A stretch of 32,852 nt of DNA from Muribaculaceae bacterium (GCA_009775125.1 VSPD01000033.1:1-32852); one strand, 5' to 3'. Shown: positions 15,346 to 23,480, counted from the first letter of the stretch. Notes: generated from the letters alone by a model not told the origin. Made by a program: numbers and translations.

Positions 15346-16869
15346 ATGACTGAAAAAATCATAATCCTCGACTTCGGCTCACAGACAACCCAGCTCATCG
15401 GCCGGCGCGTCCGCGAGCTCAACACCTACTGCGAGATCGTCCCCTACAACAAAATGCCCCTCGACGACCCATCCGTCATCGGCGTAATCCTCTCCGGCTC
15501 CCCATTCTCCGTCTACGACGAAAAAGCATTTAAACTCAACCTCGACACCATCCGAGGCCGATACCCAATCCTCGGCATATGCTACGGAGCGCAACTCATC
15601 GCCTACAACAACGGCGGCACCGTCGAGCCCGCCAACTCACGCGAATACGGCCGCGCCAACCTCGGCTTCATCAACCACGCCGATCCCCTGTTTAAAGACA
15701 TAGAATCAGGCGCACAAGTATGGATGAGCCACGGCGACACCATCACCTCAATCCCCGCCAACTTCCACACCATAGCCTCCACCGACAAAGTACCCGTCGC
15801 AGCCTACCGCGCCGACGGCGAACAACTCTGGGGCGTGCAATTCCACCCCGAAGTATTCCACTCCACCTGTGGCATGCAACTGTTGCAAAACTTCGTCGTC
15901 GACATCTGCCACTCACGCCAAACATGGTCAGCCGCATCCTTCATCGAAACCACCGTCGCCGCCCTCAAAGAGCAGCTCGGCTCCGACAAAGTAGTCCTCG
16001 GTCTCTCCGGAGGCGTCGACTCATCCGTGGCCGCCGTCCTCCTCAACAAAGCCATCGGCAAAAACCTCACCTGCATATTCGTCGACCACGGCATGCTCCG
16101 CAAAGACGAATTCAAAAACGTCCTCCGCGACTACCAATGCCTCGGACTCAACGTAATCGGCGTCGACGCCTCCAAAAAATTCTTCACCGAACTCGCCGGC
16201 GTCACCGACCCCGAGCGCAAACGCAAAATCATCGGCAAAGGATTCATCGACGTCTTCGATGAAGAAGCACACAAAATCAAAGACGTGCGCTGGCTCGCCC
16301 AAGGCACCATCTACCCCGACTGCATCGAATCCCTCTCCATCACCGGCACCACAATCAAATCCCACCACAACGTAGGCGGACTCCCCGAAAAAATGAACCT
16401 CCGCCTCTGCGAGCCCCTCCGCCTCCTCTTCAAAGACGAAGTCCGCGCCGTGGGCCGCGAGCTCGGCATGCCCGACCACCTCATCAAGCGCCACCCCTTC
16501 CCCGGACCCGGCCTCGCCGTGCGCATCCTCGGCGACATCACACCCGAAAAAGTAGCCGTCCTCCAGGAAGCCGACCACATCTTCATCCAAGGCCTCCGCG
16601 ACTGGGGCCTCTACGACCAAGTATGGCAAGCCGGCGTCATCCTCCTCCCCGTCCAGTCAGTAGGCGTCATGGGCGACGAACGCACCTACGAACGCGCCGT
16701 AGCCCTGCGCGCCGTCACCTCCACCGACGCCATGACAGCCGACTGGGCCCACCTCCCCTACGACTTCCTCGCCAAAGTCTCCAACGACATCATCAACCAC
16801 GTCCGCGGCGTCAACCGCGTCACCTACGACATCTCCTCCAAGCCGCCGAGCACCATCGAGTGGGAATAA
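15346..16869 (+). CDS. guaA: GMP synthase (glutamine-hydrolysing)
   Basis: A 507-residue cytoplasmic enzyme that aminates XMP to GMP using glutamine and ATP. The class I glutamine amidotransferase domain (1 to about 190) has nucleophile C79 in GICYGAQLIAY and H167/E169 in VQFHPEVFHS. The ATP pyrophosphatase domain has the P-loop LSGGVDSS (S221-S226). The C-terminal dimerisation domain holds GLPEKMNLRLCEPLRLLFKDEVR, RHPFPGPGLAVRILG, and ends in ISSKPPSTIEWE, the family's usual terminus. All key residues are present. It is followed by hairpin copy 6 and a nine-unit array. Confidence 0.97.
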   Translation: MTEKIIILDFGSQTTQLIGRRVRELNTYCEIVPYNKMPLDDPSVIGVILSGSPFSVYDEKAFKLNLDTIRGRYPILGICYGAQLIAYNNGGTVEPANSREYGRANLGFINHADPLFKDIESGAQVWMSHGDTITSIPANFHTIASTDKVPVAAYRADGEQLWGVQFHPEVFHSTCGMQLLQNFVVDICHSRQTWSAASFIETTVAALKEQLGSDKVVLGLSGGVDSSVAAVLLNKAIGKNLTCIFVDHGMLRKDEFKNVLRDYQCLGLNVIGVDASKKFFTELAGVTDPERKRKIIGKGFIDVFDEEAHKIKDVRWLAQGTIYPDCIESLSITGTTIKSHHNVGGLPEKMNLRLCEPLRLLFKDEVRAVGRELGMPDHLIKRHPFPGPGLAVRILGDITPEKVAVLQEADHIFIQGLRDWGLYDQVWQAGVILLPVQSVGVMGDERTYERAVALRAVTSTDAMTADWAHLPYDFLAKVSNDIINHVRGVNRVTYDISSKPPSTIEWE

Positions 16870-16880
16870 CCCCCCGGGAA

Positions 16881-16899
16881 CACAAGCCTCCGGCTTGCG
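16881..16899 (+). repeat. Intergenic hairpin repeat, copy 6
   Basis: CACAAGCC-tcc-GGCTTGCG has one A-C mismatch compared with the perfect copies. It lies 11 bases after the guaA stop and 3 bases before the longest TCGA array. Confidence 0.75.
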
Positions 16900-16902
16900 C
16901 CC

Positions 16903-16992
16903 TCGACCTAAATCGAAATAAATCGACCTAAATCGACTTAACTCGAAATAACTCGAAATAATTCGACATATCTCGAAACAATTCGAAACCCC
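16903..16992 (+). repeat. 10-bp tandem array (TCGAnnTAAn), nine units, after guaA
   Basis: Nine 10-base units run without a gap, the longest array in the window. They include TCGACCTAAA, TCGAAATAAA and TCGAAATAAC; the last two units (TCGAAACAAT, TCGAAACCCC) are diverged. A terminator-like inverted repeat follows 7 bases later. Confidence 0.9.
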
Positions 16993-16999
16993 TTTCAAA

Positions 17000-17032
17000 A
17001 CGGATTAAACCGGCCCCCCCGGTTTAATCCGT
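17000..17032 (+). terminator. Terminator-like inverted repeat after guaA
   Basis: ACGGATTAAACCGG (17000-17013) pairs perfectly with 17019-17032 across a 5-base C loop and is followed by CTTCAC. It shares its sequence with the inverted repeat at 10195-10232 apart from a paired T-A to C-G change in the stem. A strong U-tract is missing. Confidence 0.6.
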
Positions 17033-17059
17033 CTTCACACCCGCCCGCCAAATAATCCC

Positions 17060-17797
17060 ATGGAACAAACCCCCTCCGACAAACTCCAAAACCCCGCGCC
17101 CGCCCTGCGCCGCCGCCTCAACATAGCCCTCGTCGACAAAGATCAAGAACACCTCGACCTCTCCGGCTACTACACCTCCCACCTCACCTCCACCAACGAA
17201 TATTTCAAAGGGTGCAATAAAATCATCACCCTCAACCTCAACGGCTGGGACACGACAAATGTCACAGACACCGAACGCATGTTCCATAATTGCACATCCC
17301 TATGCACACTCAATCTCGACGGATGGAAATTTTCAAACGTAACAACAATGTGGGCCATGTTTTCCAATTGCCCGTCACTTCAAAAAATTGATGCCGCAAA
17401 CTGGGACGTATCAAACGTGACAAACATGCAACGCCTATTTGCCGACTGCGCCGCACTCCAAACCCTCGACATAAAAAACTGGAATGTGTCAAAAGTAAAA
17501 ACCATGCTCGGCATGTTCTCCTCATGCGCAAACATCGCCACCCTTGACCTATCAGGCTGGGATGTGTCAAAAAACACATTATTAGGAGAAATGTTTGCCG
17601 ACTGCTCCTCCCTTGCCACCCTCAACCTCTCCGGCTGGCACATCCCGGCCGGAAGCTGCATCCAGGCACCGGACATGTTCCGTGGCTGCACAGCCCTCAA
17701 AGAAGTGATAATGGCCGGCTGCGACGACCACACCATCGACTTCATCGCCGCCCGCCTCGCCGAAGCCTCCCTCCGCGGCGTCGACATCCTCTTCTAA
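17060..17797 (+). CDS. BspA-like (DUF285) repeat protein without signal peptide
   Basis: A 245-residue protein made mostly of about 25-residue repeats of the BspA-like/DUF285 kind, with the pattern MFxxCxxLxxLDLSGWDxSNVTxM. About six units run from residue 50 to 225, for example LNLNGWDTTNVTDTERMFHNCTSL and LDLSGWDVSKNTLLGEMFADCSSL. Such proteins are usually exported, but this one starts MEQTPSDKLQNPAPALRRRLNIALV with no hydrophobic signal and no visible anchor or sorting domain, so it may act in the cytoplasm or be a part of a larger ancestor. The central repeats are less GC-rich than the flanking ends. It converges on the next gene with only 13 bases between stops. Function unknown. Confidence 0.75.
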   Translation: MEQTPSDKLQNPAPALRRRLNIALVDKDQEHLDLSGYYTSHLTSTNEYFKGCNKIITLNLNGWDTTNVTDTERMFHNCTSLCTLNLDGWKFSNVTTMWAMFSNCPSLQKIDAANWDVSNVTNMQRLFADCAALQTLDIKNWNVSKVKTMLGMFSSCANIATLDLSGWDVSKNTLLGEMFADCSSLATLNLSGWHIPAGSCIQAPDMFRGCTALKEVIMAGCDDHTIDFIAARLAEASLRGVDILF

Positions 17798-17810
17798 CCT
17801 CCAATCACCG

Positions 17811-18890
17811 CTATTTCTTTTTGCGGGATTTTTTGAGGAGGGTGGCGACGGAGGGGGAGAGGGGCGCGAGGGAGGTGGGGCGGCGGAAGGGGATGATTTC
17901 GTAGGCGTCGCGGAGGGTTTTGTAGTCGGCGAGGGTGAGGTATTCGATGTCGACGGGGTAGAGCTCGATGTAGGTGTCCATCTCGATGGGTTCTTTGGTC
18001 TTGAAGGCTTTCTTGAACCATTTGCCGCGGCCGTTGATGTGGATGTTGTAGGTGCTCTTGACAAAGTTGCGGATGCCGACTGTGCGCGCGCTGTCGCAGA
18101 CAAATGAGTTGGTCCATGTGCAGGCTTCTATTTCGGCGGTGAGGCCCATCATCTTGAAGAAGAGGGGCGACCAGCGGTGGTTCTCATGGTCGGCGAGGCC
18201 GTCGGATGCGAGCGTGAGGATGTTGTTTTTAAGGCGGCGCACGGTCTTGACGCTGTATTTTCCGGGCACGGAATCGGCTTCGGCGCCGGCGAGCAGTGTC
18301 TCGGGCACTTCGACGGTCTTGGGTATGAATACTATGTTGTCGAACCACGAGAGCATGGCTATATCGTCGTCGTATGCGGGACGGAACACGGTGTCGCGCC
18401 CGGCGCGCATGATGCGGGCGTATCGTCGCGCGTTTCTTTTCGAGGGACGCGCGTCTTCTTTTTTGTATCCTTTGAGTTTGCCATCGACGAGGAATGATTC
18501 GGTCATGTACTCGCAATAGAGTTGCAGGGTGTCGGCCCCAGTGATGCCGCTGCTGTACTCGCGGGCATAGCAGACAAGGCGCATCACGGGCCGCTCGCCT
18601 GGACTTACCACCACATCTTTCAACTCATAGGCCGCGGGGATGAGCCGCACGGTGTCGGCCGGGGCGGCCACTTCGAGCGGCTCGTAGCCGATACATCTCA
18701 CCGACAGGGGGAAGTCGGCCTCGCGGGCTGCGGCGATAGTGCCGTCGTCGGCCGTAAGGCCAAGAATCATGCCCGAACGGCTGAATACTGTGGCGCCACC
18801 CACCGCGCTGCCGTCGTCGGCATCGACCACCACGATGGCATTTGCACAAATAGTCACAAAACAGAGTAGAAGAAAAACAATATGCTTCAT
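17811..18890 (-). CDS. Exported protein with carboxypeptidase-like regulatory domain, function unknown
   Basis: A 359-residue protein. I chose the ATG at 18890, which gives the signal peptide MKHIVFLLLCFVTICANA and lies 19 bases downstream of a strong promoter; the ATG at 18950 would start upstream of the promoter. The mature N-terminus (IVVVDADDGSAVGGATVFS to LKDVVVSPGE, about residues 19-100) looks like a carboxypeptidase regulatory-like beta-sandwich, as in SusC N-termini. The remainder (YAREYSSGITGADTLQLYCEYM, EACTWTNSFVCDSARTVG) resembles a Bacteroidales family of uncharacterised periplasmic or outer-membrane proteins. It ends in a basic KKSRKKK tail. It appears to be a single-gene unit; function is not known. 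Confidence 0.75.
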   Translation of the reverse strand: MKHIVFLLLCFVTICANAIVVVDADDGSAVGGATVFSRSGMILGLTADDGTIAAAREADFPLSVRCIGYEPLEVAAPADTVRLIPAAYELKDVVVSPGERPVMRLVCYAREYSSGITGADTLQLYCEYMTESFLVDGKLKGYKKEDARPSKRNARRYARIMRAGRDTVFRPAYDDDIAMLSWFDNIVFIPKTVEVPETLLAGAEADSVPGKYSVKTVRRLKNNILTLASDGLADHENHRWSPLFFKMMGLTAEIEACTWTNSFVCDSARTVGIRNFVKSTYNIHINGRGKWFKKAFKTKEPIEMDTYIELYPVDIEYLTLADYKTLRDAYEIIPFRRPTSLAPLSPSVATLLKKSRKKK

Positions 18891-18908
18891 AAGATTGATT
18901 TTAAGCCG

Positions 18909-18939
18909 CAAACTTACAATATAATATCTGATTTGCAAA
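18909..18939 (-). promoter_or_regulatory. Strong Bacteroidetes-type promoter for the 359-aa exported protein
   Basis: Read on the minus strand, TTTG (18936-18939) is followed after exactly 19 bases by TAAGTTTG (18909-18916), matching the -33 TTTG / -7 TAnnTTTG consensus. The start codon at 18890 follows after a short leader. This also separates the gene from the terminase gene that ends at 18954. Confidence 0.85.
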
Positions 18940-18953
18940 CTATTTAACACTAT

Positions 18954-20858
18954 TTAGTATCTGAGGCGGCGGCGGGCGCGGATTTGGCGTAGGTAGTCGT
19001 CGAGGGAGGCGCGGACGTGGGGAGGGAGGATGCGGGCGGAGGCTACGTGGAGGGCGATGGCGCGGGTGATGAGGATGTCGTCGTGGCGGCCGGGGGCGGC
19101 GGCGAAGTTGCCGTTGGGGAGCTGCTCGTAGGTGGCGAGCTCGTTGCAGGCTTCGGTGTCGGATTCGATGTAGAGGCCGTCGCGCACGGCTTCGATGAGG
19201 CCGGATATGATCATCGCCTTCGTGGCGCGGTTGGTGTGGAAGCCGGGGCGTCGGGCTCCGCCGGTGAGGGGCGATGGCTCGCGGTAGTAGAGGTTGGTGT
19301 AGCGCATGGCCAGGCGGTTGAGGAGGAAGAGCGAGGGGTCGCCTGATGTGTCGGCCTCGCTTTCGAGGGTGTTGGACTCGACGATGAGCAGGGCATCGTT
19401 GTAGGCTTCGGCTATGGCGGCGGCAGTCTCAACGAGGAGGTCGTGGTCGATGTGTCCGCGCCACTGGGCCACGACGCGGGGACGGTCCTCGACGGAGAGC
19501 ACGGCGATGACAGAGTAGTCGGATGTGCGCGAGCGGCCTCCGACGTCGACTGCCACGACGTACTCGCCGTAGCGCGCAGGTTCGGCCCATATGGCGAGGC
19601 GTCCGCGGGGGTCGGGCGAGAAGGCGCCGGAGCGTGTCACCTCGCATCGGCGACGGGGGTCGGAGCATCCTTGGCGCAGGCGTTCGATATGTTCGGAATG
19701 GAACACATTGTTGGCCGATGTGTTGAAGGCTTCGGTGTCGGTGGAGGGGAATTCGGCCTGCATTTGCTCGAGCGAGGGGTATTCTCGTGCTTTGTCGTGG
19801 AACCATTGGAGCATCTCGAGGGTGATGACGGGGCGGCCGTCGGCGCCGGTGCCTGTGTCCCACAGCTCGCGCTCGTAGGCTGTGAGCGAGCCGATGAGGG
19901 CGGCGGGGTCGGTGACTGCCGAGCGGTAGATTTCGATTTCGTGCCAGGGGACGAATACGGGCGCCTTGTCGGAGAGGCCGCTGCGCGAGCGCGTCCATTC
20001 GGTGTGGAAATAGTTGCCCACGCCGTTGGCCGTGGATTCTATCACCACCATAGACAGGGGCACGCGGGGCACCGAGCCGCAGATGGCGCGGATGAATTGC
20101 TCGGGGGTGTGACGGGGCGTGGAGGGCCAGAAGGCCGTTTCGGAGAGGTGTGCCATGGCGTAGTCGCCGCCGCGGACGGCTTCCTGGTTTTCGGCGGAGG
20201 CGAGCGTGACCTTGCATCCGCGTCCGGCGATGCGGCGTATGTTGAGCGAGCGTTCGAAGGGCTTGAAGGCGGGACGGCCATCGTCGGCGTCGCCTTCCCA
20301 GAGGTCGTCGGGGTAGGATTCGAGCAGCTTTGTGTACATGCCTCGGATTTGGGCGGCGGTGTCCTTTACGTGTGCGCAAATGAGCGAGTTCCAGTTTCGG
20401 CAGAGACACGACTGGATCCAAGCCATGTACATCTGCACGAGAGTGGAGCCGCCCCATTGGCGGGCTTTGAGCATGATCATGCGTATCGGGCGGCGGCCGA
20501 GGCGCATGTCCTCGAGGATGGCGAGCACGCGCCGCTGGGGGGCGTTGAGGCGGAATGGCACGTCGGCGCCTGTGAGCTTGTCCTTGATGCGGGCGCAGCG
20601 CACGGCCCAGTATTCGAAGTCGTGGGCGCAGCGGAGGCGTTGCCAGGCCGTGGCGTTGCGGCGCACGGTGGGGTAAAGGGTGTCTTCGACCATAGTCTGC
20701 GGAATCCAGGCATATTCGAGACCGGGGACGGGGGTGCCGGCGTGGATGCGGACGCCGTGGCAGCCCTCGCCCGTGACGGGGTTGGCCTCGGCGGGCAGCA
20801 GGGCCGCGCGGCGGCGGTTTTCTTCAAGGAGCGCAAGGATGTCGGGAGTGTTTTCCAT
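18954..20858 (-). CDS. Phage-type terminase large subunit-like protein (orphan)
   Basis: A 634-residue protein with the layout of a TerL packaging motor. The ATPase half shows a Walker A-like KARQWGGST (131-139), Walker B with catalytic Glu AMAHLSE (E240), and motif III IESTANG (273-279). The nuclease half shows VVAVDVGG (D438), LLIVESNT (E494) and GRHDDILITR (D593/D594), the three acidic clusters of an RNase H-type nuclease. All key residues are present, so it does not look decayed. I chose ATG 20858; the open frame continues upstream to 21194 but only through the neighbouring gene. It overlaps the upstream gene by 35 bases. No portal, capsid, protease or tail genes are adjacent, so it is an orphan or belongs to a minimal module. 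Confidence 0.8.
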   Translation of the reverse strand: MENTPDILALLEENRRRAALLPAEANPVTGEGCHGVRIHAGTPVPGLEYAWIPQTMVEDTLYPTVRRNATAWQRLRCAHDFEYWAVRCARIKDKLTGADVPFRLNAPQRRVLAILEDMRLGRRPIRMIMLKARQWGGSTLVQMYMAWIQSCLCRNWNSLICAHVKDTAAQIRGMYTKLLESYPDDLWEGDADDGRPAFKPFERSLNIRRIAGRGCKVTLASAENQEAVRGGDYAMAHLSETAFWPSTPRHTPEQFIRAICGSVPRVPLSMVVIESTANGVGNYFHTEWTRSRSGLSDKAPVFVPWHEIEIYRSAVTDPAALIGSLTAYERELWDTGTGADGRPVITLEMLQWFHDKAREYPSLEQMQAEFPSTDTEAFNTSANNVFHSEHIERLRQGCSDPRRRCEVTRSGAFSPDPRGRLAIWAEPARYGEYVVAVDVGGRSRTSDYSVIAVLSVEDRPRVVAQWRGHIDHDLLVETAAAIAEAYNDALLIVESNTLESEADTSGDPSLFLLNRLAMRYTNLYYREPSPLTGGARRPGFHTNRATKAMIISGLIEAVRDGLYIESDTEACNELATYEQLPNGNFAAAPGRHDDILITRAIALHVASARILPPHVRASLDDYLRQIRARRRLRY

Positions 20859-23274
20859 TTTTAAGAGTAAAGATTTCAGGGGTTGACATGAAAAAATCGG
20901 AGGAGACAGAGCCGGAGAAGTCGACGGTGAGGCAGTCGACGGCGCGGCAGAGGATACGGCGGGCGAGCGGGGCGGCAAGGCGGCCCGACATCGAGAATGA
21001 GGCCACCGGGGCCCGGGCGTCGGGCAAATGGCCGTGGGTGATGGCGAAAGTGGCGTCGAGCGCGGATGCCGAGGCGGGGAGCTTGGCGAAGGAGGGCACG
21101 GAGGCATCGGGGAACCGCACCGTGGCGCGCCAGCGCACAAGCCGCTGCCCGGACGGCGCTTCGGGCGGCTCGGCAATGGCCGTGGCGTCGGCACCGGTGA
21201 GAATCATGCCGAAGCGGCGCGAGGGAAAGAGCGCGAGGGGTGAGCCGAGGTCGGCCGTGGAGTATCGCCAGAGCGAGCGTGGCGAGTAGATGCGGGCAGG
21301 GGCGCGAGGCGGGAAGCACCACAGCTCGCCGCGCAGGGGGTGCCACCCCACCCTGTCGAAAAATACGCCGGGAGCCACGGTCGTGACCTTTGAGCGCGAC
21401 ACCTCGACGAGGTCGCCTCCGGCCACGGCGGCCACACGTCCGCTGTCGATGGCGGCCACGGCGGAGGGGTCGGTCACGGCACGAGTGTCGAGGCAGTTGA
21501 GGACAAGCGCGGTGCGTGCCGCCGATGCCGTGACGGTGAAGATGCCGCGCGAGGAAAAGGCATAGAAACGGGCGCGGCCATAGTCCCACGCGCCGGCCAC
21601 CGTGGATGCAGGAAGCAGCCCGGCGAAGCATGTGTCGGGACAGTCGACAACGGCAGAGGCCCGGCGTGTGGCCGTGTCGATAAGCGCCAGGGCCGATGGG
21701 AAGCGCACGGCTGTGGCCGTGGATGGCTGCAAGGCCGCGGTGTCGGTCGTTTCGGGCAGGGCATGAGGACGAAAGTCGGAGGCTGCCCACATTGCAAATC
21801 GCCCCGAGGGGTCGGGCGCGAGCGGGAACCGGCCTTTGCACATGGGCGAGCCTTGCACTTGCAGGGCGATGGTGATGGCCACGGCTGCCGGGTCGGGGTA
21901 AGAAAGCACCGGCGAGAACAGCACCGGGGCCGACGACGACGCGGAGTATGAGCGTGAGAGCACCGTGCCGTCGGCAAACTCCACGGCCACCGTCGAACGC
22001 CACGGCGCGGCGGCGGAGCGCACGGCGAAACGACGCGGAGAGATGCCGTCGAAAAGATTTACCGAGAGCCCGGCGCCAAGGCAGGCATCGGCGGCATTGG
22101 CCTCGACGGCGGCGACTATGCGGTGGGGACCGGCGACAAGAGCGTCGAGGCGCGAGCCGGGACGGAAGCGGCCGGCGGCCACAGCGCGAAGCGTTGCGGC
22201 ATCGGCGGCAACGTCGGAGCCTGCGGGTGGCACGTCGTATGCGCCGGGCGAGAGGAAGGGGCGTTCGATGGTGAGGGCGCGGCGGTAGACCGAGGCGAAG
22301 TTGTCGGCAGCGGCCGTGGCCACAAGGGCGTCGACCATGTGGCGGCCTGCCGACGTGGCTATCGACAGCGGGCCTTCGGCACCGGGTAGATAGAGGGTGG
22401 CGAACTCGGCCGAGGTCGTGCGCGAAATCATGCGGCAACGAGCACGCTGCGAGGGGTCGAAGGGGTGGAGCTGTGGCGATACCCACACTTCGAGGCGCGC
22501 CACGTCTTTGCCGGCATCGGCAGATGTGGGGGCGTCGATGTTGACGCGCATACGCATGGCCTCTGCCTCGATGCGATAGGACTCCACGGCGGTGAATGAG
22601 GAATCGACAGCCGAGAGGGTGACGGGGGATGCGAGTTGCAGGCCCGACGGCAGCGAAACCAGGCATGGCTGCGAGCGGAATATTTCGCGGCCGGAGGCGT
22701 CGAGAAGTCGGTAGCAGGCAAAGCACGGCTGGAGGAAATTGCCGCCAAATGCTGCCGAAGCAAGGAGTTGGGCGTAACCGTCGGCGAGGTCGGCGGCAAG
22801 GCGGTTGACGTCGGCATCGGAGAGGCGATGTCCGGCCGTCGCGGCTTTGGAGAGAGTGGCGCGCGGCACTGTGGCGGTGATTGTGGCCGAGCCCGCGGCC
22901 TCGATGCTCACGGCGGGGGCGTCGGTGTCGTAGCCGCGCGAAGTGAAGGTGTCGTCGGCGGCGTTGTAGTCGATATAGTATTCGCCTTTTTCGGTGGTGA
23001 CTGTCACCACATTATTAATAAATATGGCGCGCAGGGGCTCGTCGGGGAGGGTGCACACGGGGCGTATGTCGCGGCCTATGGGACGGAACACGACGAGGGC
23101 GAGGCCGTCGGCGCCGATGAATGAGTAGCCGTCGGTGTCGAACTCGCAGAACATGCGCACGGGCCTGTCGACAACCGCCTGCGGAGCTGTTACCGTCGAC
23201 AACCCTGGGGGAGCGGCGGAATATCGCAGATTGTGGCACGCGGCCACGTCGCTGTTGTGTTGGTCAAGAAGCAT
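20824..23274 (-). CDS. Large unrecognised protein paired with the terminase gene
   Basis: An 816-residue protein I cannot assign. The start at 23274 (MLLDQHNSDVAACHNLRYSA) is chosen because a promoter lies 32 bases upstream; the longer open frame to 23466 reads through repeat DNA. There is no signal peptide. The N-terminus (NLRYSAAPPGLSTVTAPQAV) and the many short beta-rich segments such as YSFIGADGLALVVF and GEYYIDYNAADDTF, GELWCFPPRAPARIYSPRSLWRY suggest a beta-propeller or repeated beta-sandwich structure. It is very rich in Ala, Ser, Asp and Val. Overlap with terL implies one operon. A phage-type structural protein (tail or connector) is a reasonable guess from context only. Confidence 0.6.
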   Translation of the reverse strand: MLLDQHNSDVAACHNLRYSAAPPGLSTVTAPQAVVDRPVRMFCEFDTDGYSFIGADGLALVVFRPIGRDIRPVCTLPDEPLRAIFINNVVTVTTEKGEYYIDYNAADDTFTSRGYDTDAPAVSIEAAGSATITATVPRATLSKAATAGHRLSDADVNRLAADLADGYAQLLASAAFGGNFLQPCFACYRLLDASGREIFRSQPCLVSLPSGLQLASPVTLSAVDSSFTAVESYRIEAEAMRMRVNIDAPTSADAGKDVARLEVWVSPQLHPFDPSQRARCRMISRTTSAEFATLYLPGAEGPLSIATSAGRHMVDALVATAAADNFASVYRRALTIERPFLSPGAYDVPPAGSDVAADAATLRAVAAGRFRPGSRLDALVAGPHRIVAAVEANAADACLGAGLSVNLFDGISPRRFAVRSAAAPWRSTVAVEFADGTVLSRSYSASSSAPVLFSPVLSYPDPAAVAITIALQVQGSPMCKGRFPLAPDPSGRFAMWAASDFRPHALPETTDTAALQPSTATAVRFPSALALIDTATRRASAVVDCPDTCFAGLLPASTVAGAWDYGRARFYAFSSRGIFTVTASAARTALVLNCLDTRAVTDPSAVAAIDSGRVAAVAGGDLVEVSRSKVTTVAPGVFFDRVGWHPLRGELWCFPPRAPARIYSPRSLWRYSTADLGSPLALFPSRRFGMILTGADATAIAEPPEAPSGQRLVRWRATVRFPDASVPSFAKLPASASALDATFAITHGHLPDARAPVASFSMSGRLAAPLARRILCRAVDCLTVDFSGSVSSDFFMSTPEIFTLKNGKHSRHPCAP

Positions 23275-23305
23275 AAGATTAAGTTGGTTTTGTGTTTTAC
23301 TATTG

Positions 23306-23336
23306 CAAAGATACAACGTAAATGTGCTTTTGTCAA
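23306..23336 (-). promoter_or_regulatory. Bacteroidetes-type promoter for the 816-aa protein/terL operon
   Basis: On the minus strand, TTG (23334-23336) is followed after 20 bases by TATCTTTG (23306-23313), a good -33/-7 match. It predicts a start near 23300 and a leader of about 27 bases. It shows that the pair has its own active-looking promoter. Confidence 0.8.
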
Positions 23337-23358
23337 TAGACTTTAACAACATTTTTTT

Positions 23359-23464
23359 GACAGGAGAACAGGAGACAGGAGTTTTCACGTTAATGGCCGT
23401 GAATGAATCATTAATTTTTGATTGACGGTCATTAACGCAAAATAGACAGGAGGACAGGAGAAAC
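23359..23464 (+). repeat. Repeat cluster: GACAGGAG tracts and 61-bp element copy E1
   Basis: GACAGGAGAACAGGAG-type tracts (23359-23381 and 23444-23461) flank a 61-base element (23382-23442, starting TTTTCACGTTAATGG and ending CATTAACGCAAAA). The element is repeated almost identically at 23843-23903. This DNA explains the artificial upstream extension of the 816-aa reading frame. Confidence 0.85.
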
Positions 23465-23480
23465 AAGATAAATTCAAGTT

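Noticed and set aside
10091..16992. CRISPR array
   Set aside because: The arrays are gapless 10-bp units without unique spacers, split over six gene junctions, and no cas genes are present.
18891..18950. Longer start for the 359-aa exported protein
   Set aside because: The extra codons cover the promoter; the ATG at 18890 starts a typical signal peptide.
20859..21194. 112-codon upstream extension of the terminase frame
   Set aside because: It is a Pro/Ser/Arg-rich shadow of the overlapping 816-aa gene.
18954..23274. Complete prophage
   Set aside because: Only the TerL-like gene is recognisable; no integrase, portal, capsid, tail or lysis gene and no attachment site are seen.
23275..23466. 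N-terminal extension of the 816-aa protein
   Set aside because: It would be read from repeat DNA upstream of the predicted promoter at 23306-23336.
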